Positions 15,868 through 25,106 are shown, counted from the stretch's first letter. The stretch: 39,792 nucleotides of DNA from Spirochaetales bacterium (GCA_016930085.1 JAFGHO010000090.1:1-39792), one strand, 5' to 3'. Numbers and translations are program-made. Notes: generated by a model from the sequence alone, not told the origin.

Positions 15868-17265
15868 CTATTCCTTTCTTCTTATCGCAGGGTCTTTGAC
15901 CCGGACAGGATAATTCCCGCTGAAACAGGCATAGCAGAAATTATCCGGATCGTTCACGCATTTTTTCAGGGATTCGAGGGGAAGGAATCGCACCGAATTC
16001 GCCCCGATAAATCCGGCGATTTCATCCGGGGACATCCTGTTCGAGATGAGTTCTTCCCTCGTGGGAATGTCGATGCCGTAAAAGCAAGGGTACCTGATTT
16101 CGGGGGCGGAAAGACGAAGGTGGACCTCTTTTGCCCCGGCTTCCTTGAGCAGCTTGACGATAAGTCGTGAGGTAGTTCCGCGTACGAGCGAATCGTCAAC
16201 GAGAATAATTTTTTTATTTTCTATCGAATCCTTTAGCGGGTGTAGTTTCATCCTCACCCCGAACTCACGCTGGGAGGGCGCGGGCTGTATGAATGTTCTT
16301 CCCGAATAGTGATTTCGAGCCAGACCGATGTCGAGGTTAATACCGGAGGCCAGTGAATACCCCAGGGCGGCGCTGTTTCCGGAATCGGGAACAGCGCAGA
16401 CGATATCTCCCCCGATGTCGTCGCTTTCGGCAAGCAGCTGCCCCATTTTTTTTCTGACGGAATGAACGTGGTGACCGAAGTGAAAGGAATCCGGCCGTGC
16501 GAAATAGATCAATTCGAATATACACCGGCTCTCTCCTTTGCTGTGTCTGAAGGTCGATTGACTCATCCCGGACTGATCCAGAAAGAGACATTCTCCGGGC
16601 TTAACCTCCCGCACGAATTCCGTCCGAAGAATGTCAAGGGCGCATGTTTCGGATGCGAAAACAGTGAATCCGTTTTTCCTGCCCATCACAAGCGGCCTGA
16701 ATCCATTGGGATCGCGCGCGGCGATGAGACTCGTGTCGTGTATCAGAACAAGACTGAATGCCCCTTCCAGACGGGTCAGTGTTTCGAGAAGGGCTTCCCT
16801 GAAATCGGTTTTTCTTGAACGGGCGATAAGGTGAAGGATCAGTTCGGTGTCGGAAGAACTCTGGAGAATCGAACCTTCCCTGAAGAGTTCACGGCGGAGT
16901 TCCTCGGAATTGGTGATATTGCCGTTATGGGCGACCGCGATGTCACCCTTGTTGCAGGAAGCCGATACCGGCTGAGCATTTTCGATCCGGTTCCCCCCGT
17001 GGGTCGAATATCGAACATGCCCGATACCGATAAACGAAGGGTGATCTTCTTCGAGATAATGGGAAAGCACGCCGCTTACCATGCCGAGATCCCTGTAAAC
17101 GACGATATCGCCGTGACGGTGGTAGGCGATCCCGCAGCTTTCCTGTCCCCTGTGTTGAAGGGAAAAGAGGGCGTAAAAAAGCCGTTCCGGCATATTGACG
17201 AGTGTATCCGAGATTATTCCGGTAATACCGCAGTAATGAGCGGGCCGATCGTTTATGGGGTTCAT
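15868..17265 (-). CDS. purF: Glutamine PRPP amidotransferase
   Basis: PurF catalyses the first committed purine step, making phosphoribosylamine from PRPP and glutamine. With ATG 17265 the product has 465 residues and an 11-residue propeptide (MNPINDRPAHY) before Cys12 of CGITGI. This equals the propeptide length of the Bacillus subtilis enzyme, which is cleaved to expose the catalytic Cys. The frame is open to a TTG at 17304, but that start has no better ribosome site. Visible motifs are LQHRGQESCGI, GHVRYSTHG, AHNGNI, SSSDTELI, the PRPP loop ILVDDSLVRGTTS, and Cys residues in CIFELIYFARPD and FCYACFSG. Those cysteines suggest the 4Fe-4S, oxygen-sensitive type of PurF. It lies 59 bp after a DUF5312-like gene and 3 bp before purM. 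Confidence 0.95.
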   Translation of the reverse strand: MNPINDRPAHYCGITGIISDTLVNMPERLFYALFSLQHRGQESCGIAYHRHGDIVVYRDLGMVSGVLSHYLEEDHPSFIGIGHVRYSTHGGNRIENAQPVSASCNKGDIAVAHNGNITNSEELRRELFREGSILQSSSDTELILHLIARSRKTDFREALLETLTRLEGAFSLVLIHDTSLIAARDPNGFRPLVMGRKNGFTVFASETCALDILRTEFVREVKPGECLFLDQSGMSQSTFRHSKGESRCIFELIYFARPDSFHFGHHVHSVRKKMGQLLAESDDIGGDIVCAVPDSGNSAALGYSLASGINLDIGLARNHYSGRTFIQPAPSQREFGVRMKLHPLKDSIENKKIILVDDSLVRGTTSRLIVKLLKEAGAKEVHLRLSAPEIRYPCFYGIDIPTREELISNRMSPDEIAGFIGANSVRFLPLESLKKCVNDPDNFCYACFSGNYPVRVKDPAIRRKE

Positions 17266-17324
17266 GTATCGTTGTATCACGGAAGAACACACTTGGTCAA
17301 GCAATGCCGGGCATACACGGACGT

Positions 17325-18923
17325 CTATGGTTCTCTTTCGGCGAGTTTTTTAACGTTTTCATGAATGATCGTGAAATTCTGAATAATCGAGATCAGTTTT
17401 CGTATCCGGTCATGATTCTCAATTAATCCGGAAAGCAGTTCACTGTTGCTGTCTCCCCCGATGACCCTGATATTGTTAACGATAGAAGGATGTTTCTGTT
17501 TGGCGTCACCGATTATCTCAAAGAGGCGGGTCGCGAGGCTGTTGAAGAGGTTGATCTCCTTTTCGAGAATCATGGCGGCCCGCTTATCGATCGCATCGAT
17601 AAACATTCCAAGGTCCTCAGGGTCCGATCCTTCAGGATTTCCGCCTTCCACGGCGCTGTGTATTTTGGCAAGGGGACTTGATGCATCGTCGATCATAGAT
17701 TTTTCAAAATCGGCGATTCTGTTAAGGGATTCATTGCAGCCATTGAAAATATCTGAGAGATTTATTCGAAACTGCCTGTCTTCGAAGTAGCCCTCGAAGA
17801 GAAGCTTCGTGATCGCCGATTTCTGTGTCTGGCCGAAGTGCCGGAGGATAAAATTTTTCAGGATAGTCAGCGGTTTGACATTAGTGAACGCGGGTAGTCC
17901 GTTCCGATGTAACATGTCGCATTCATCGTCATTATAGCCCAAAATAGGAACGAGCGGTTGTCCGTTTAAAAGCTCCTTGATATCCTTGACGAGGGCGTTC
18001 TCATTGAGTTCTTTCAATGCCGTATCCAGATTTTTCGTAAACCGGCCGTTCAATGTATCCAGATATCGTTTCATATAAGGGATATTCTCATCGCTTGTCT
18101 CGGCCGTGAAATCAGGATCGCTTTTGATCGCCTGCAGAAGCGAAAGAAGAATCGATTGTGTCAGGTACCTTTTTTGAATCGATTCGATCCGTGTCAGAAC
18201 CGTTTTCATCCTGTCTCGAACTTTGTCGCCATCTTTGAGTTTTAACCTGTCGAGGAGAAGAAATATATTTTTTTCGATATCTCCGGAAAGCGGCAGATCG
18301 GCGGAAATGAAATAGAAGTCGAGGAGTTCCGGGATGATATTCGAGGCCTGGACAGGTTTGAATGACGGTTTCCCTTTTTTACGTGAGATATCGATATCCG
18401 GTGAAAAGTATGCGAGAAGGTTTTCGAAATTATGCTGACAGAGGGTAACGAATCGGTATAATTCATTCAGGGACAAATCGATACGCGCGAACCCGGGCTT
18501 GCCGAAAAGCTTTATATACTCCCTGAACTCATGATTGATTTTTTTTATTTCCTCCTCCGCCGATACCGCGGAAACAAGCCGGCCGTACAGTGCCTTGTGC
18601 TCAAAATACTGCCGTTTCAGCCGTTCGTCTTCCGGAAGATGGCACTCGATCAGATAATCGTGATACCGTCTGGCCAGTTTCTGGTCGCTTTGGAGGATCG
18701 TTTTTTCGAACAATGAACGTACAAACAGAAGGGTATGGGCGAACTCGTATACCACACGGGCGAAACCGGGGAGTACCTGTTGTGTCTGCGGACGGTAGTA
18801 TTGGGGGGATAGCGATTGAAGCCGGGCGTGGATTTTTTTCAGTTCTTTTCGCTGTTCAGCGGCTTTGGGGTCCCAGTTGAAGAGATTGGAAAGCAGGTTC
18901 CAGATATATTTCCATAAGTTCAT
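17325..18923 (-). CDS. Large alpha-helical protein, DUF5312-like
   Basis: The product has 532 residues, highly charged and almost entirely helical by pattern, with no signal peptide, so it is probably cytoplasmic. The N-terminus is amphipathic (MNLWKYIWNLLSNLFNW). The overall character agrees with a spirochaete-restricted family that I recall as DUF5312; that name is from memory and needs a profile search. There are no catalytic motifs. No Shine-Dalgarno precedes ATG 18923, and the mapped promoter would start transcription about 6 nt before the codon, so the mRNA may be nearly leaderless. purF follows 59 bp downstream on the same strand and may be co-transcribed, but no functional link to purine synthesis is evident. 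Confidence 0.8.
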   Translation of the reverse strand: MNLWKYIWNLLSNLFNWDPKAAEQRKELKKIHARLQSLSPQYYRPQTQQVLPGFARVVYEFAHTLLFVRSLFEKTILQSDQKLARRYHDYLIECHLPEDERLKRQYFEHKALYGRLVSAVSAEEEIKKINHEFREYIKLFGKPGFARIDLSLNELYRFVTLCQHNFENLLAYFSPDIDISRKKGKPSFKPVQASNIIPELLDFYFISADLPLSGDIEKNIFLLLDRLKLKDGDKVRDRMKTVLTRIESIQKRYLTQSILLSLLQAIKSDPDFTAETSDENIPYMKRYLDTLNGRFTKNLDTALKELNENALVKDIKELLNGQPLVPILGYNDDECDMLHRNGLPAFTNVKPLTILKNFILRHFGQTQKSAITKLLFEGYFEDRQFRINLSDIFNGCNESLNRIADFEKSMIDDASSPLAKIHSAVEGGNPEGSDPEDLGMFIDAIDKRAAMILEKEINLFNSLATRLFEIIGDAKQKHPSIVNNIRVIGGDSNSELLSGLIENHDRIRKLISIIQNFTIIHENVKKLAEREP

Positions 18924-18935
18924 GATGTTGAGTAA

Positions 18936-18964
18936 AATTTATAAAATGTCCGGCCTATTTTCAA
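18936..18964 (-). promoter_or_regulatory. Promoter very close to the DUF5312-like start codon
   Basis: On the minus strand TTGAAA (18964-18959) is 17 bp from TAAATT (18941-18936). An overlapping TATAAA gives a 15-bp spacer. The expected transcript start is near 18929, only about 6 nt before the ATG at 18923, which fits the lack of a Shine-Dalgarno there. Confidence 0.45.
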
Positions 18965-19090
18965 GGACTTTTCCCGGTTGAATTCGAAAAGGGGAGATAT
19001 GGTGGAATTTTTTTTATATAAGGGAACCTCTAAAAAATATCCAATATTTCGTAATGACGGAATAAACCGTGCAGCGGTCGAGAATCCCGG

Positions 19091-21334
19091 TCATTCGACG
19101 AGTTTTTTCATTTCTTCCCCGTATGCTTCCCTCAGATATTCGAGGTCCCCGTCTTTCATCATGAGTATTGAAAGCGACGGTTTCATCCCGAGTGCGACTT
19201 CGAGCCAGAGAAGCGCCATTTTCCCTTTTTTGAGACGTGAATAGGCGCATGCCGTATTGTAGGCAAAGTAGTAGCAGGGCGCGTCCGCCTCCCTTTCGTG
19301 TTCCCACTTTTCGAGGCGGAGTGAAAGAAGCCGTTCCGGCGTGTAAAGGCCGATAATGTCCTGCGGTGTATAGGAATATGGATCAGGAAGGAGCGTCCAG
19401 AAGGGAGGGGAGCCGTTCATGAGGGAACGCGTTGCCCGGTATCGAGTTTCCCGGTTATAGGTATCGAAATAATTTCCCGATGAGGTCCACGAGTCGTCTT
19501 CAACCCACAGCAGTAAAGAACCCGCGGCAGACCCTTCGATTGTCAGATAATCGAAAAGCGGACTGGTGACGCAATCAGCGATCCCCGTTCTGTAGTGCGA
19601 TATGGCCTTTTCAAAATGACCATTGATAAAATAATAGTTTGCCAGTGCGTAATGAGCCCTCCGAAGCAGACTGCGTTTTTCAAAGAGAAGGATATAAAGA
19701 ATCGAGGAAAGGTCGTTTGATGCCTCGGAAAATATTGTGGTGAGAGTACCTTTCTGCAACACATCATGCAACGAGAGAAGTATTTTTTCCAGTTTCCTGA
19801 TTTCACCGGTGTCCGCCTTCTTATTCCATACCAGATTTGTCAAGGCGACAAGATAATCGAGATATATATCGGTAATGTTAACCTGGATATTGTCCATCAT
19901 GGAAAAATCGGTTATTTCCTTAGTGTTTTCGCATTCGCAAAGCAGCATGGCGTCGAATGTTTTTCCGAAAGCGGTTTCCAATGCCTGTCTTTGATCCGCC
20001 AGCAGCGATTCGAATTTTTTTTGATTGTATAAAGCGAAGAGTTTCATGAGGTACTCGTTCCGGAATTGAAACCCGCCGTCGCGGTCGAGGATAAAGCCGC
20101 TAAAAGGAGAAGCTCGAAGCAGAAGGGAAGCCTTGCGGATCAACCGTTCCTGCATCGGATTGTTTTTCAATGCCGAAATGATCCGGTTCATTTTGTCCGT
20201 TTCCCTTTTATATTCCTCGTTTGTTTCTCTTTCGAGTCTCGCATACGCTTTATCGACGAGATTACCGGACGGTGAACGGCCGGGATTTTTCCGGATGTCT
20301 CCGAGGATAAAACCGGTAAAGAGATTCGACAACGAAGGATCGGCAAGCTTCCTGGAATAGTAATCCCTGAGTGCATTGTCGACCATGTTCTTGTTTAGTC
20401 CGGATTCTCCCCATGACGACTTCTTTTCAATTTCGGAATTAAAAAATCCAAAAGCCGGACAACTTTTTTCCGCTACCATGTAAATATATTCACAATAAGC
20501 ACCGATCGATTGTTCCTCTTTGAGGTTTTCTTCGAAATAACCGCCGGGGCGTCCTTTCTTTTTTTCGTTAAATGAAAAATCAGAGAAATCTATACGGATA
20601 TCATTTTCAGGTATAAAATCTTTCAGATCCCAGGAAAAAACAGTATAGGGCGGGCCTGCGGATGATTTTACGGTGTAGGCGCCCGGGGATTCCGGGACGT
20701 TCAGCACCTTGTCGGTAAAATGAAAACGTATATCGATATCCGCTCTGCCGATGGGAGCGGTAAGGGCATGTGCGCTTTTCAATATATACTGTACCGAACT
20801 TTCAGTATCTACAGACTCCCTGAAATAAACGATATTCGTGTAAAAGACATCGATTGTCTTCTCTTCCCCTTTCCCGATTTCCGCCTCGAACCCGTAGACC
20901 TCGTCATAATCGATCATCTGCAACTCGCTGTTGATTCCGTGAATGTATTTTCCGTACGGGACTTTTTTACCGTCGACCGTTATGCGGCATTCTGTGAAAA
21001 GCGGATTTGATGGTTTTAAGCCATAAAAAAGATAGTATCCGTACCGGACCGGAAACCCGAGCCAGAAATTCGACCGCTTTCCCGTGTTTTTATAGCGGTA
21101 GGTACATCGGTATTCTAGATAGAGGTACGGGATAGGGGGGAGGGGATCGTCGGGATTGAAATTATCCGCACCGAGATATGCGTCGATTACGATCTTTTCA
21201 TAGGTCATTGCAAGGTCATACTGCCTGAAGGGGGTAAGTGTGCCCCACGCGCCCGGCATATAGGAGACGACATTCGCGGAAAGAAAACTTACCGCCCAAA
21301 GCGTCAATATAAGGATAAAACATGGCCTTTTCAT
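19091..21334 (-). CDS. Exported protein with beta N-terminus and TPR-like C-terminus
   Basis: The product has 747 residues and I do not recognise the complete family. A Sec signal peptide covers about 1-20 (ILILTLWAVSFLSA). Residues about 25-270 are beta-rich with many Tyr, and describe a chain ending in WDLKDFIPENDIRIDF, the layout of exported DUF4424-like domains. Residues about 300-560 are helical. The C-terminus holds TPR-like units: RAHYALANYYFINGHFEKAI, and a final unit with YNTACAYSRLKKGKMALLWL plus DLEYLREAYGEEMKKL, the pattern that closes many bacterial TPR proteins. It is probably periplasmic and binds a protein partner. GGAGGGAGA lies just before ATG 21334. It has its own promoter and no close operon partner. 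Confidence 0.8.
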   Translation of the reverse strand: MKRPCFILILTLWAVSFLSANVVSYMPGAWGTLTPFRQYDLAMTYEKIVIDAYLGADNFNPDDPLPPIPYLYLEYRCTYRYKNTGKRSNFWLGFPVRYGYYLFYGLKPSNPLFTECRITVDGKKVPYGKYIHGINSELQMIDYDEVYGFEAEIGKGEEKTIDVFYTNIVYFRESVDTESSVQYILKSAHALTAPIGRADIDIRFHFTDKVLNVPESPGAYTVKSSAGPPYTVFSWDLKDFIPENDIRIDFSDFSFNEKKKGRPGGYFEENLKEEQSIGAYCEYIYMVAEKSCPAFGFFNSEIEKKSSWGESGLNKNMVDNALRDYYSRKLADPSLSNLFTGFILGDIRKNPGRSPSGNLVDKAYARLERETNEEYKRETDKMNRIISALKNNPMQERLIRKASLLLRASPFSGFILDRDGGFQFRNEYLMKLFALYNQKKFESLLADQRQALETAFGKTFDAMLLCECENTKEITDFSMMDNIQVNITDIYLDYLVALTNLVWNKKADTGEIRKLEKILLSLHDVLQKGTLTTIFSEASNDLSSILYILLFEKRSLLRRAHYALANYYFINGHFEKAISHYRTGIADCVTSPLFDYLTIEGSAAGSLLLWVEDDSWTSSGNYFDTYNRETRYRATRSLMNGSPPFWTLLPDPYSYTPQDIIGLYTPERLLSLRLEKWEHEREADAPCYYFAYNTACAYSRLKKGKMALLWLEVALGMKPSLSILMMKDGDLEYLREAYGEEMKKLVE

Positions 21335-21373
21335 CGATTCTCCCTCCGGTTCCCGGCGTTTGTGACGGATTCG

Positions 21374-21402
21374 ATTATATCACGGAAACGGAGAAATAAA
21401 AA
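21374..21402 (-). promoter_or_regulatory. Extended -10 promoter for the 747-residue exported protein
   Basis: On the minus strand TGA-TATAAT (21382-21374) matches the extended -10 consensus. The hexamer 17 bp upstream is TTTTTA, a poor -35. The start codon at 21334 is about 40 nt downstream. Confidence 0.5.
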
Positions 21403-21464
21403 GGGGAGATTATGTGCGGTTACTTCGCGTCACGTTTCATGGTGAAATCGGGCCTTGACCGTGA

Positions 21465-22508
21465 TCATTCAGGCAACTCCCGCCCGCGGTGTAAATACGA
21501 TTTCACGATACCTTCATACTCTTTCAGGCTTTTTGCTCTGACGCACGACTGCCTGATCGCCGAGGAATCGGGAAGCCCCCTGGTGTAAGCGCAAAAGTGC
21601 TTGCGCATCTCAATGCACGCCTTCGCCTCTCCTTTGCTCCTTACGGCGCGCCGAAGATGATCGATGGCGCATCCGAGTCTTTCTTCCGCGGAAATATCGG
21701 ATTCATATGTTCCTTTTGTCAGGAGGTCGCGGATTTCGGTGAAAATAAAGGGATTGCCGATTGCACCCCGGGCGATCATGACCCCGTCGCATCCTGTCGT
21801 TGCGAGCATCCGGCACGCATCATCCGGTGTGAATAGGTCGCCAGAGCCGATGACGGGAATGTCGCTTTCCCGTTTGAGTATGGCAAGATGCTCCCATCTG
21901 GCTTTTGCCTTGAATACTTCGACCGCGGTTCTCGGATGCAGGGTGACGAGTGAGACCCCGGCTTCTGTTGCGGCGGCGCAGACTTCGAGGTAATTGAGTG
22001 ACGCCTCGTTCCATCCGGACCTGATTTTGATCGAAAGGGGAATATCGGTCTCATTCTTCATGGTGCGGATGATCTTCCCGATTAGCCGCGGATTCCGGAG
22101 CAGGGCGGCACCGGAACCCGATTTTACTATTTTTGGAATGGAACAGCCGCAGTTGAGGTCGATTATTGATGGGGCGAGACCGATAATTTCACGGACCGCT
22201 TGTGCTATGGGCGTTGCCGAGGAGGTAAACAATTGGATACCGAAATAAATCTCGTTTTCCGCACGATTGCAGAGGGTGAGGGTCTTTTCGTTTTTTCGCG
22301 AGAGTGCTTCCGCTGATACCATTTCCGTCCAGGTGAAAAATACCCCCTTGTCGATGCAGACGGAACGAAACGCGGCGTCCGTATAACCGGCCATAGGGGC
22401 AGAGAAGATATTACCGGGAATCGTCAATCCGGGAAGCGCTATCGGATGCAGTACGGGCCGTTGAGGAATATCGGCGTATGTCTTTCCCGGGTTACGCGGT
22501 GATTCCAA
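21465..22508 (-). CDS. tRNA-dihydrouridine synthase, DusB-like
   Basis: Dus enzymes use FMN and NADPH to reduce uridines in tRNA. The 347 residues show the TIM-barrel order: FSAPMAGYTDAAFR (FMN binding), TEMVSAEAL, the active-site segment LNCGCSIPKIVKSGSGAALL with the expected catalytic Cys122, PLSIKIRSGW, LVTLHPRT, IPVIGSGDLF and GVMIARGAIGNPFIF. The motif order fits the DusB branch, but Dus subtypes are hard to separate by eye. The start is uncertain: TTG 22508 overlaps the tatD stop by 17 nt and has no clear Shine-Dalgarno, yet the conserved core begins only about 25 residues later. It lies directly behind tatD and is probably translated from the same mRNA. Confidence 0.92.
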   Translation of the reverse strand: MESPRNPGKTYADIPQRPVLHPIALPGLTIPGNIFSAPMAGYTDAAFRSVCIDKGVFFTWTEMVSAEALSRKNEKTLTLCNRAENEIYFGIQLFTSSATPIAQAVREIIGLAPSIIDLNCGCSIPKIVKSGSGAALLRNPRLIGKIIRTMKNETDIPLSIKIRSGWNEASLNYLEVCAAATEAGVSLVTLHPRTAVEVFKAKARWEHLAILKRESDIPVIGSGDLFTPDDACRMLATTGCDGVMIARGAIGNPFIFTEIRDLLTKGTYESDISAEERLGCAIDHLRRAVRSKGEAKACIEMRKHFCAYTRGLPDSSAIRQSCVRAKSLKEYEGIVKSYLHRGRELPE

Positions 22509-23265
22509 AGAAGTTCAGGCTGTTTTGATACAGAGTTTCCGTTACCGGCTCGAGTTCCTCGTTACGAAGCTGGGCGATGAATTTTGCCGTTTCGATAATA
22601 TAGGAAGGTCTGTTTCGCTTGCCCCTGTACGCCGACGGAACCATAAAGGGAGATTCGGTTTCAATAAGCATCCGGTCCAATGGCATTTTCTTTGCCGTTT
22701 CGTGGAGGTTTTTTGCATTCCGGTAGGTTACATTGCCCGCGAACGATATATAGAGGTTGAGTTCGAGGGCTTTTTTCGCATATTCGAAATCTTCCGAATA
22801 GCAATGGAGAATGCCGCCTTTTCGCGGGAGTTCTTCTCTGAGGATATCCAGAACATCATTGCCGGCTTCCCTGTTATGGATGATAACGGGGAAATCGAGT
22901 TTTTGGGCCAATTCGAGTTGCCGTATGAACAGTTCGATCTGCGAATCCCTGTCACCGAACTTATGGTAATAATCCAGGCCTATTTCTCCTATGGAGACGA
23001 CCCTTTCCCGCTTTGTCCCCTCTTCTATTGTTACCTCCCAATCGTCACCCGGATTCGAAACTTCTGAAGGAGAAACGCCGATACTATGATATATATGGGC
23101 TTCCGTTTTCAGGTTTTCATATATCTGGAAAAAATCTCTCAGATTATTGGATATGCTGACAATACCGTCAACGTTTTCCTGTTTTGCTTCCTGAACGATG
23201 ATGAGTTGTTCAATAGGGTCTTCATTAATAAGCCCTATATGGGCGTGAGTATCGAAGAATTTCAT
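22492..23265 (-). CDS. tatD: TatD family metal-dependent hydrolase
   Basis: TatD proteins are metal-dependent DNases linked to DNA repair and quality control; some act on D-aminoacyl-tRNA. The 257 residues match the family length. Metal-site motifs are seen in order: DTHAHI, GEIGLDYY, FPVIIHNR, GILHCYSED (usually HCFSG), IETESPFMVP and RGKRNRP. The family normally has ETD[AS]P at the fifth site, so here the metal-binding Asp appears as Glu, which could alter metal affinity. ATG 23265 has TGGAG upstream. It leads the tatD-dus unit and is driven by a promoter back-to-back with that of the M23 gene, with a leader of about 150 nt. Confidence 0.92.
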   Translation of the reverse strand: MKFFDTHAHIGLINEDPIEQLIIVQEAKQENVDGIVSISNNLRDFFQIYENLKTEAHIYHSIGVSPSEVSNPGDDWEVTIEEGTKRERVVSIGEIGLDYYHKFGDRDSQIELFIRQLELAQKLDFPVIIHNREAGNDVLDILREELPRKGGILHCYSEDFEYAKKALELNLYISFAGNVTYRNAKNLHETAKKMPLDRMLIETESPFMVPSAYRGKRNRPSYIIETAKFIAQLRNEELEPVTETLYQNSLNFFGITA

Positions 23266-23424
23266 ATTACTCCACTATTTATTAAAATTGATACGTGTAT
23301 AGCTCCAATTAAGGTTTATTTCTATCCACTTTCTCCAGTATTGTCCATTTTTCTAAATTACGCAACGCTTATTTTAAAAAATGCTGGTAATATTATAAAA
23401 ATAAACCTATAATGGATTATTATC

Positions 23425-23454
23425 ATAATATCACAAATAAAATAGATAAGTCAA
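23425..23454 (-). promoter_or_regulatory. Minus-strand promoter for tatD-dus
   Basis: On the minus strand TTGACT (23454-23449) is 18 bp from TATTAT (23430-23425), which is preceded by TGA as in extended -10 promoters. It lies back-to-back with the plus-strand promoter at 23463-23491. Confidence 0.5.
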
Positions 23455-23462
23455 GATTTTAT

Positions 23463-23491
23463 TTGACAATTATTTATGTTTATGGTATGGT
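23463..23491 (+). promoter_or_regulatory. Consensus promoter for the M23-bactofilin-yaaR-ricT unit
   Basis: TTGACA (23463-23468) is a perfect -35 box, 17 bp from TATGGT (23486-23491). A TGG just upstream adds an extended -10 element. The leader to GTG 23540 is about 42 nt. Confidence 0.7.
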
Positions 23492-23539
23492 CGCTGTAAT
23501 TAAAAAGAGCGTCAAAATCTTTTGGTTGAGGAGTTTACC

Positions 23540-24583
23540 GTGTCCCCGGCAGAAAATTTTAAAAAGAAAGAAACAATTATCGTTGAAAAAATCATAAAAA
23601 TCTTGCGAATTACTGCTGGAGCAATTGTCAATTTTTTCAGGATGATTCTCCAAAAAGGGAAACAGCGTTTTACCGTTATGTTTATTCCTCACTCGGAAAA
23701 GAAAATATTGAATTTTCATGTTTCCGTCTTTTCTCTTGTTTTTTTGACTTTTCTCCTGTTTGTCATTATTCTGGGATTTTTTTATCTGGCAACATATTTT
23801 ACCGGTTCGGAAGCAAAGGTTGATGAACTCACATACAATCTCGATATGAGTACGCGTAACCTCGAGCGATACAGGGATGAAATAAAAAAATTCAGCAGGA
23901 CGATAAAAACCTTTAAAAAAAGCATGGAAAATATTCTGGGGGTAATCAAAGGAGAAAGTTTCAATACCTTCCAGCAAAAGGGTGAAGGGGGAGATCTGTC
24001 TTCGATGAGTCCCTATGAAGGCGACTTCGAAGGAGAGAATGAAATCTGGGAACTCCAGACCCTCACCGCTTATATTAATAACGCAATAACCCCCCTGGAA
24101 GAGATCAAGGATGTTCTTCTGCAGCAAAAAAACCTGCTGGTCGATATTCCCAATCTGTGGCCCGTGTATGGCGGCAGGGACCGGCGTGTCGGTAATATTA
24201 CCGATATCTTCGGTCCGGGGAAACATCCCCTCACGGGAAAGTTCCGGATTCATAAGGGTGTCGATATCGCATGGAGTTCAGGTACCCCGATTGTCGCCAC
24301 GGCGAACGGTGTAATCCGCGGCGTGGACTACAATCCCACCGGGCTCGGACATTATATAACGATTCAGCATAAATACGGATTTTTTACCAGGTACGGCCAT
24401 CTTCAGAAGGCCCTCGTCACCCGCGGCCAGAAAATATCCCGTGGGGATATTATCGGTTATATGGGATCTACCGGTCTATCCACAGGTCCTCACCTCCACT
24501 ATGAGATATGGATGGGTATCCAGGTGGTGGATCCCATGCAATATCTTGATATCGATCATGTATTAATAGAAAAATATAAATAG
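23540..24583 (+). CDS. Membrane-anchored M23 peptidoglycan endopeptidase
   Basis: M23 enzymes are zinc metallopeptidases that cut peptide cross-links in peptidoglycan. GTG 23540 is chosen because GAGGAG (23528-23533) lies 6 nt upstream; an in-frame TTG at 23522 has no such site. The product has 347 residues: a basic cytoplasmic N-terminus, one membrane helix at about 65-90 (SLVFLTFLLFVIILGFFYLA), a coiled coil at about 95-135, then the M23 domain. The zinc ligands are present: His238 and Asp242 in HKGVD, and His320 in GPHLHYE, with catalytic His318. It should therefore be active, in the periplasm. A bactofilin gene follows after 12 bp; such pairs set cell shape in several bacteria, including helical ones. 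Confidence 0.93.
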   Translation: MSPAENFKKKETIIVEKIIKILRITAGAIVNFFRMILQKGKQRFTVMFIPHSEKKILNFHVSVFSLVFLTFLLFVIILGFFYLATYFTGSEAKVDELTYNLDMSTRNLERYRDEIKKFSRTIKTFKKSMENILGVIKGESFNTFQQKGEGGDLSSMSPYEGDFEGENEIWELQTLTAYINNAITPLEEIKDVLLQQKNLLVDIPNLWPVYGGRDRRVGNITDIFGPGKHPLTGKFRIHKGVDIAWSSGTPIVATANGVIRGVDYNPTGLGHYITIQHKYGFFTRYGHLQKALVTRGQKISRGDIIGYMGSTGLSTGPHLHYEIWMGIQVVDPMQYLDIDHVLIEKYK

Positions 24584-24595
24584 CCAGGGTGTTAC

Positions 24596-25090
24596 ATGCA
24601 AGATAATCTGATTCCTGATGGGACGCTTATAAATTCCATTATCGGAGAAGGAACACGGTTCAAAGGGGAGTTTGATCTCAACGGCCTTTTGCGCATAGAC
24701 GGGGATTTCTCCGGTGTCATCAGAACTAAGGGGAAAGTACTCGTCGGCAGCAATGGAAGGGTCGAATGTACCATGTACGCCGGAACCGTCGTTATCGGCG
24801 GTATGGTCCGCGGTGATATTTATTCGACGGAAAAGGTGATTATCCTTTCGACGGGGATGGTCATCGGAAATATTCAGACACCGCGTCTCATCGTCGAGGA
24901 CGGCGTTATTTTTAACGGAAATTGTAAAATTGTAGAGCACGCGACAGTCAGGGAGTCGGAAAACGAGGGAAGCGGGGCTGTATTGCAGGATAACCATCGG
25001 AATAATGAAGATAATAATAACAAATCACCATATCAGAAGAACGATGCGGGTTACCCCCCTCCCCTTGATGAAAAAGTTATTTCGTTGTAA
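24596..25090 (+). CDS. Bactofilin (first copy)
   Basis: Bactofilins self-assemble into cytoskeletal filaments without nucleotide and often localise peptidoglycan enzymes. The 164 residues hold the beta-helix core at about 10-110: IIGEGTRFKGEF, LLRIDGDFSGVI, VLVGSNGRVECTM, VVIGGMVRGDI, VIILSTGMVIGNI and LIVEDGVIFNGNC, with the rung periodicity usual for the family. The tail (about 120-164) is disordered and rich in Asn, Glu and Pro. It begins 12 bp after the M23 peptidase gene, and the preceding ribosome site is weak (AGGGTG). Together they form the common M23-bactofilin cell-shape pair, and a second bactofilin is encoded at 33072-33485. Confidence 0.94.
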   Translation: MQDNLIPDGTLINSIIGEGTRFKGEFDLNGLLRIDGDFSGVIRTKGKVLVGSNGRVECTMYAGTVVIGGMVRGDIYSTEKVIILSTGMVIGNIQTPRLIVEDGVIFNGNCKIVEHATVRESENEGSGAVLQDNHRNNEDNNNKSPYQKNDAGYPPPLDEKVISL

Positions 25091-25106
25091 TTAATACACA
25101 GGTATT

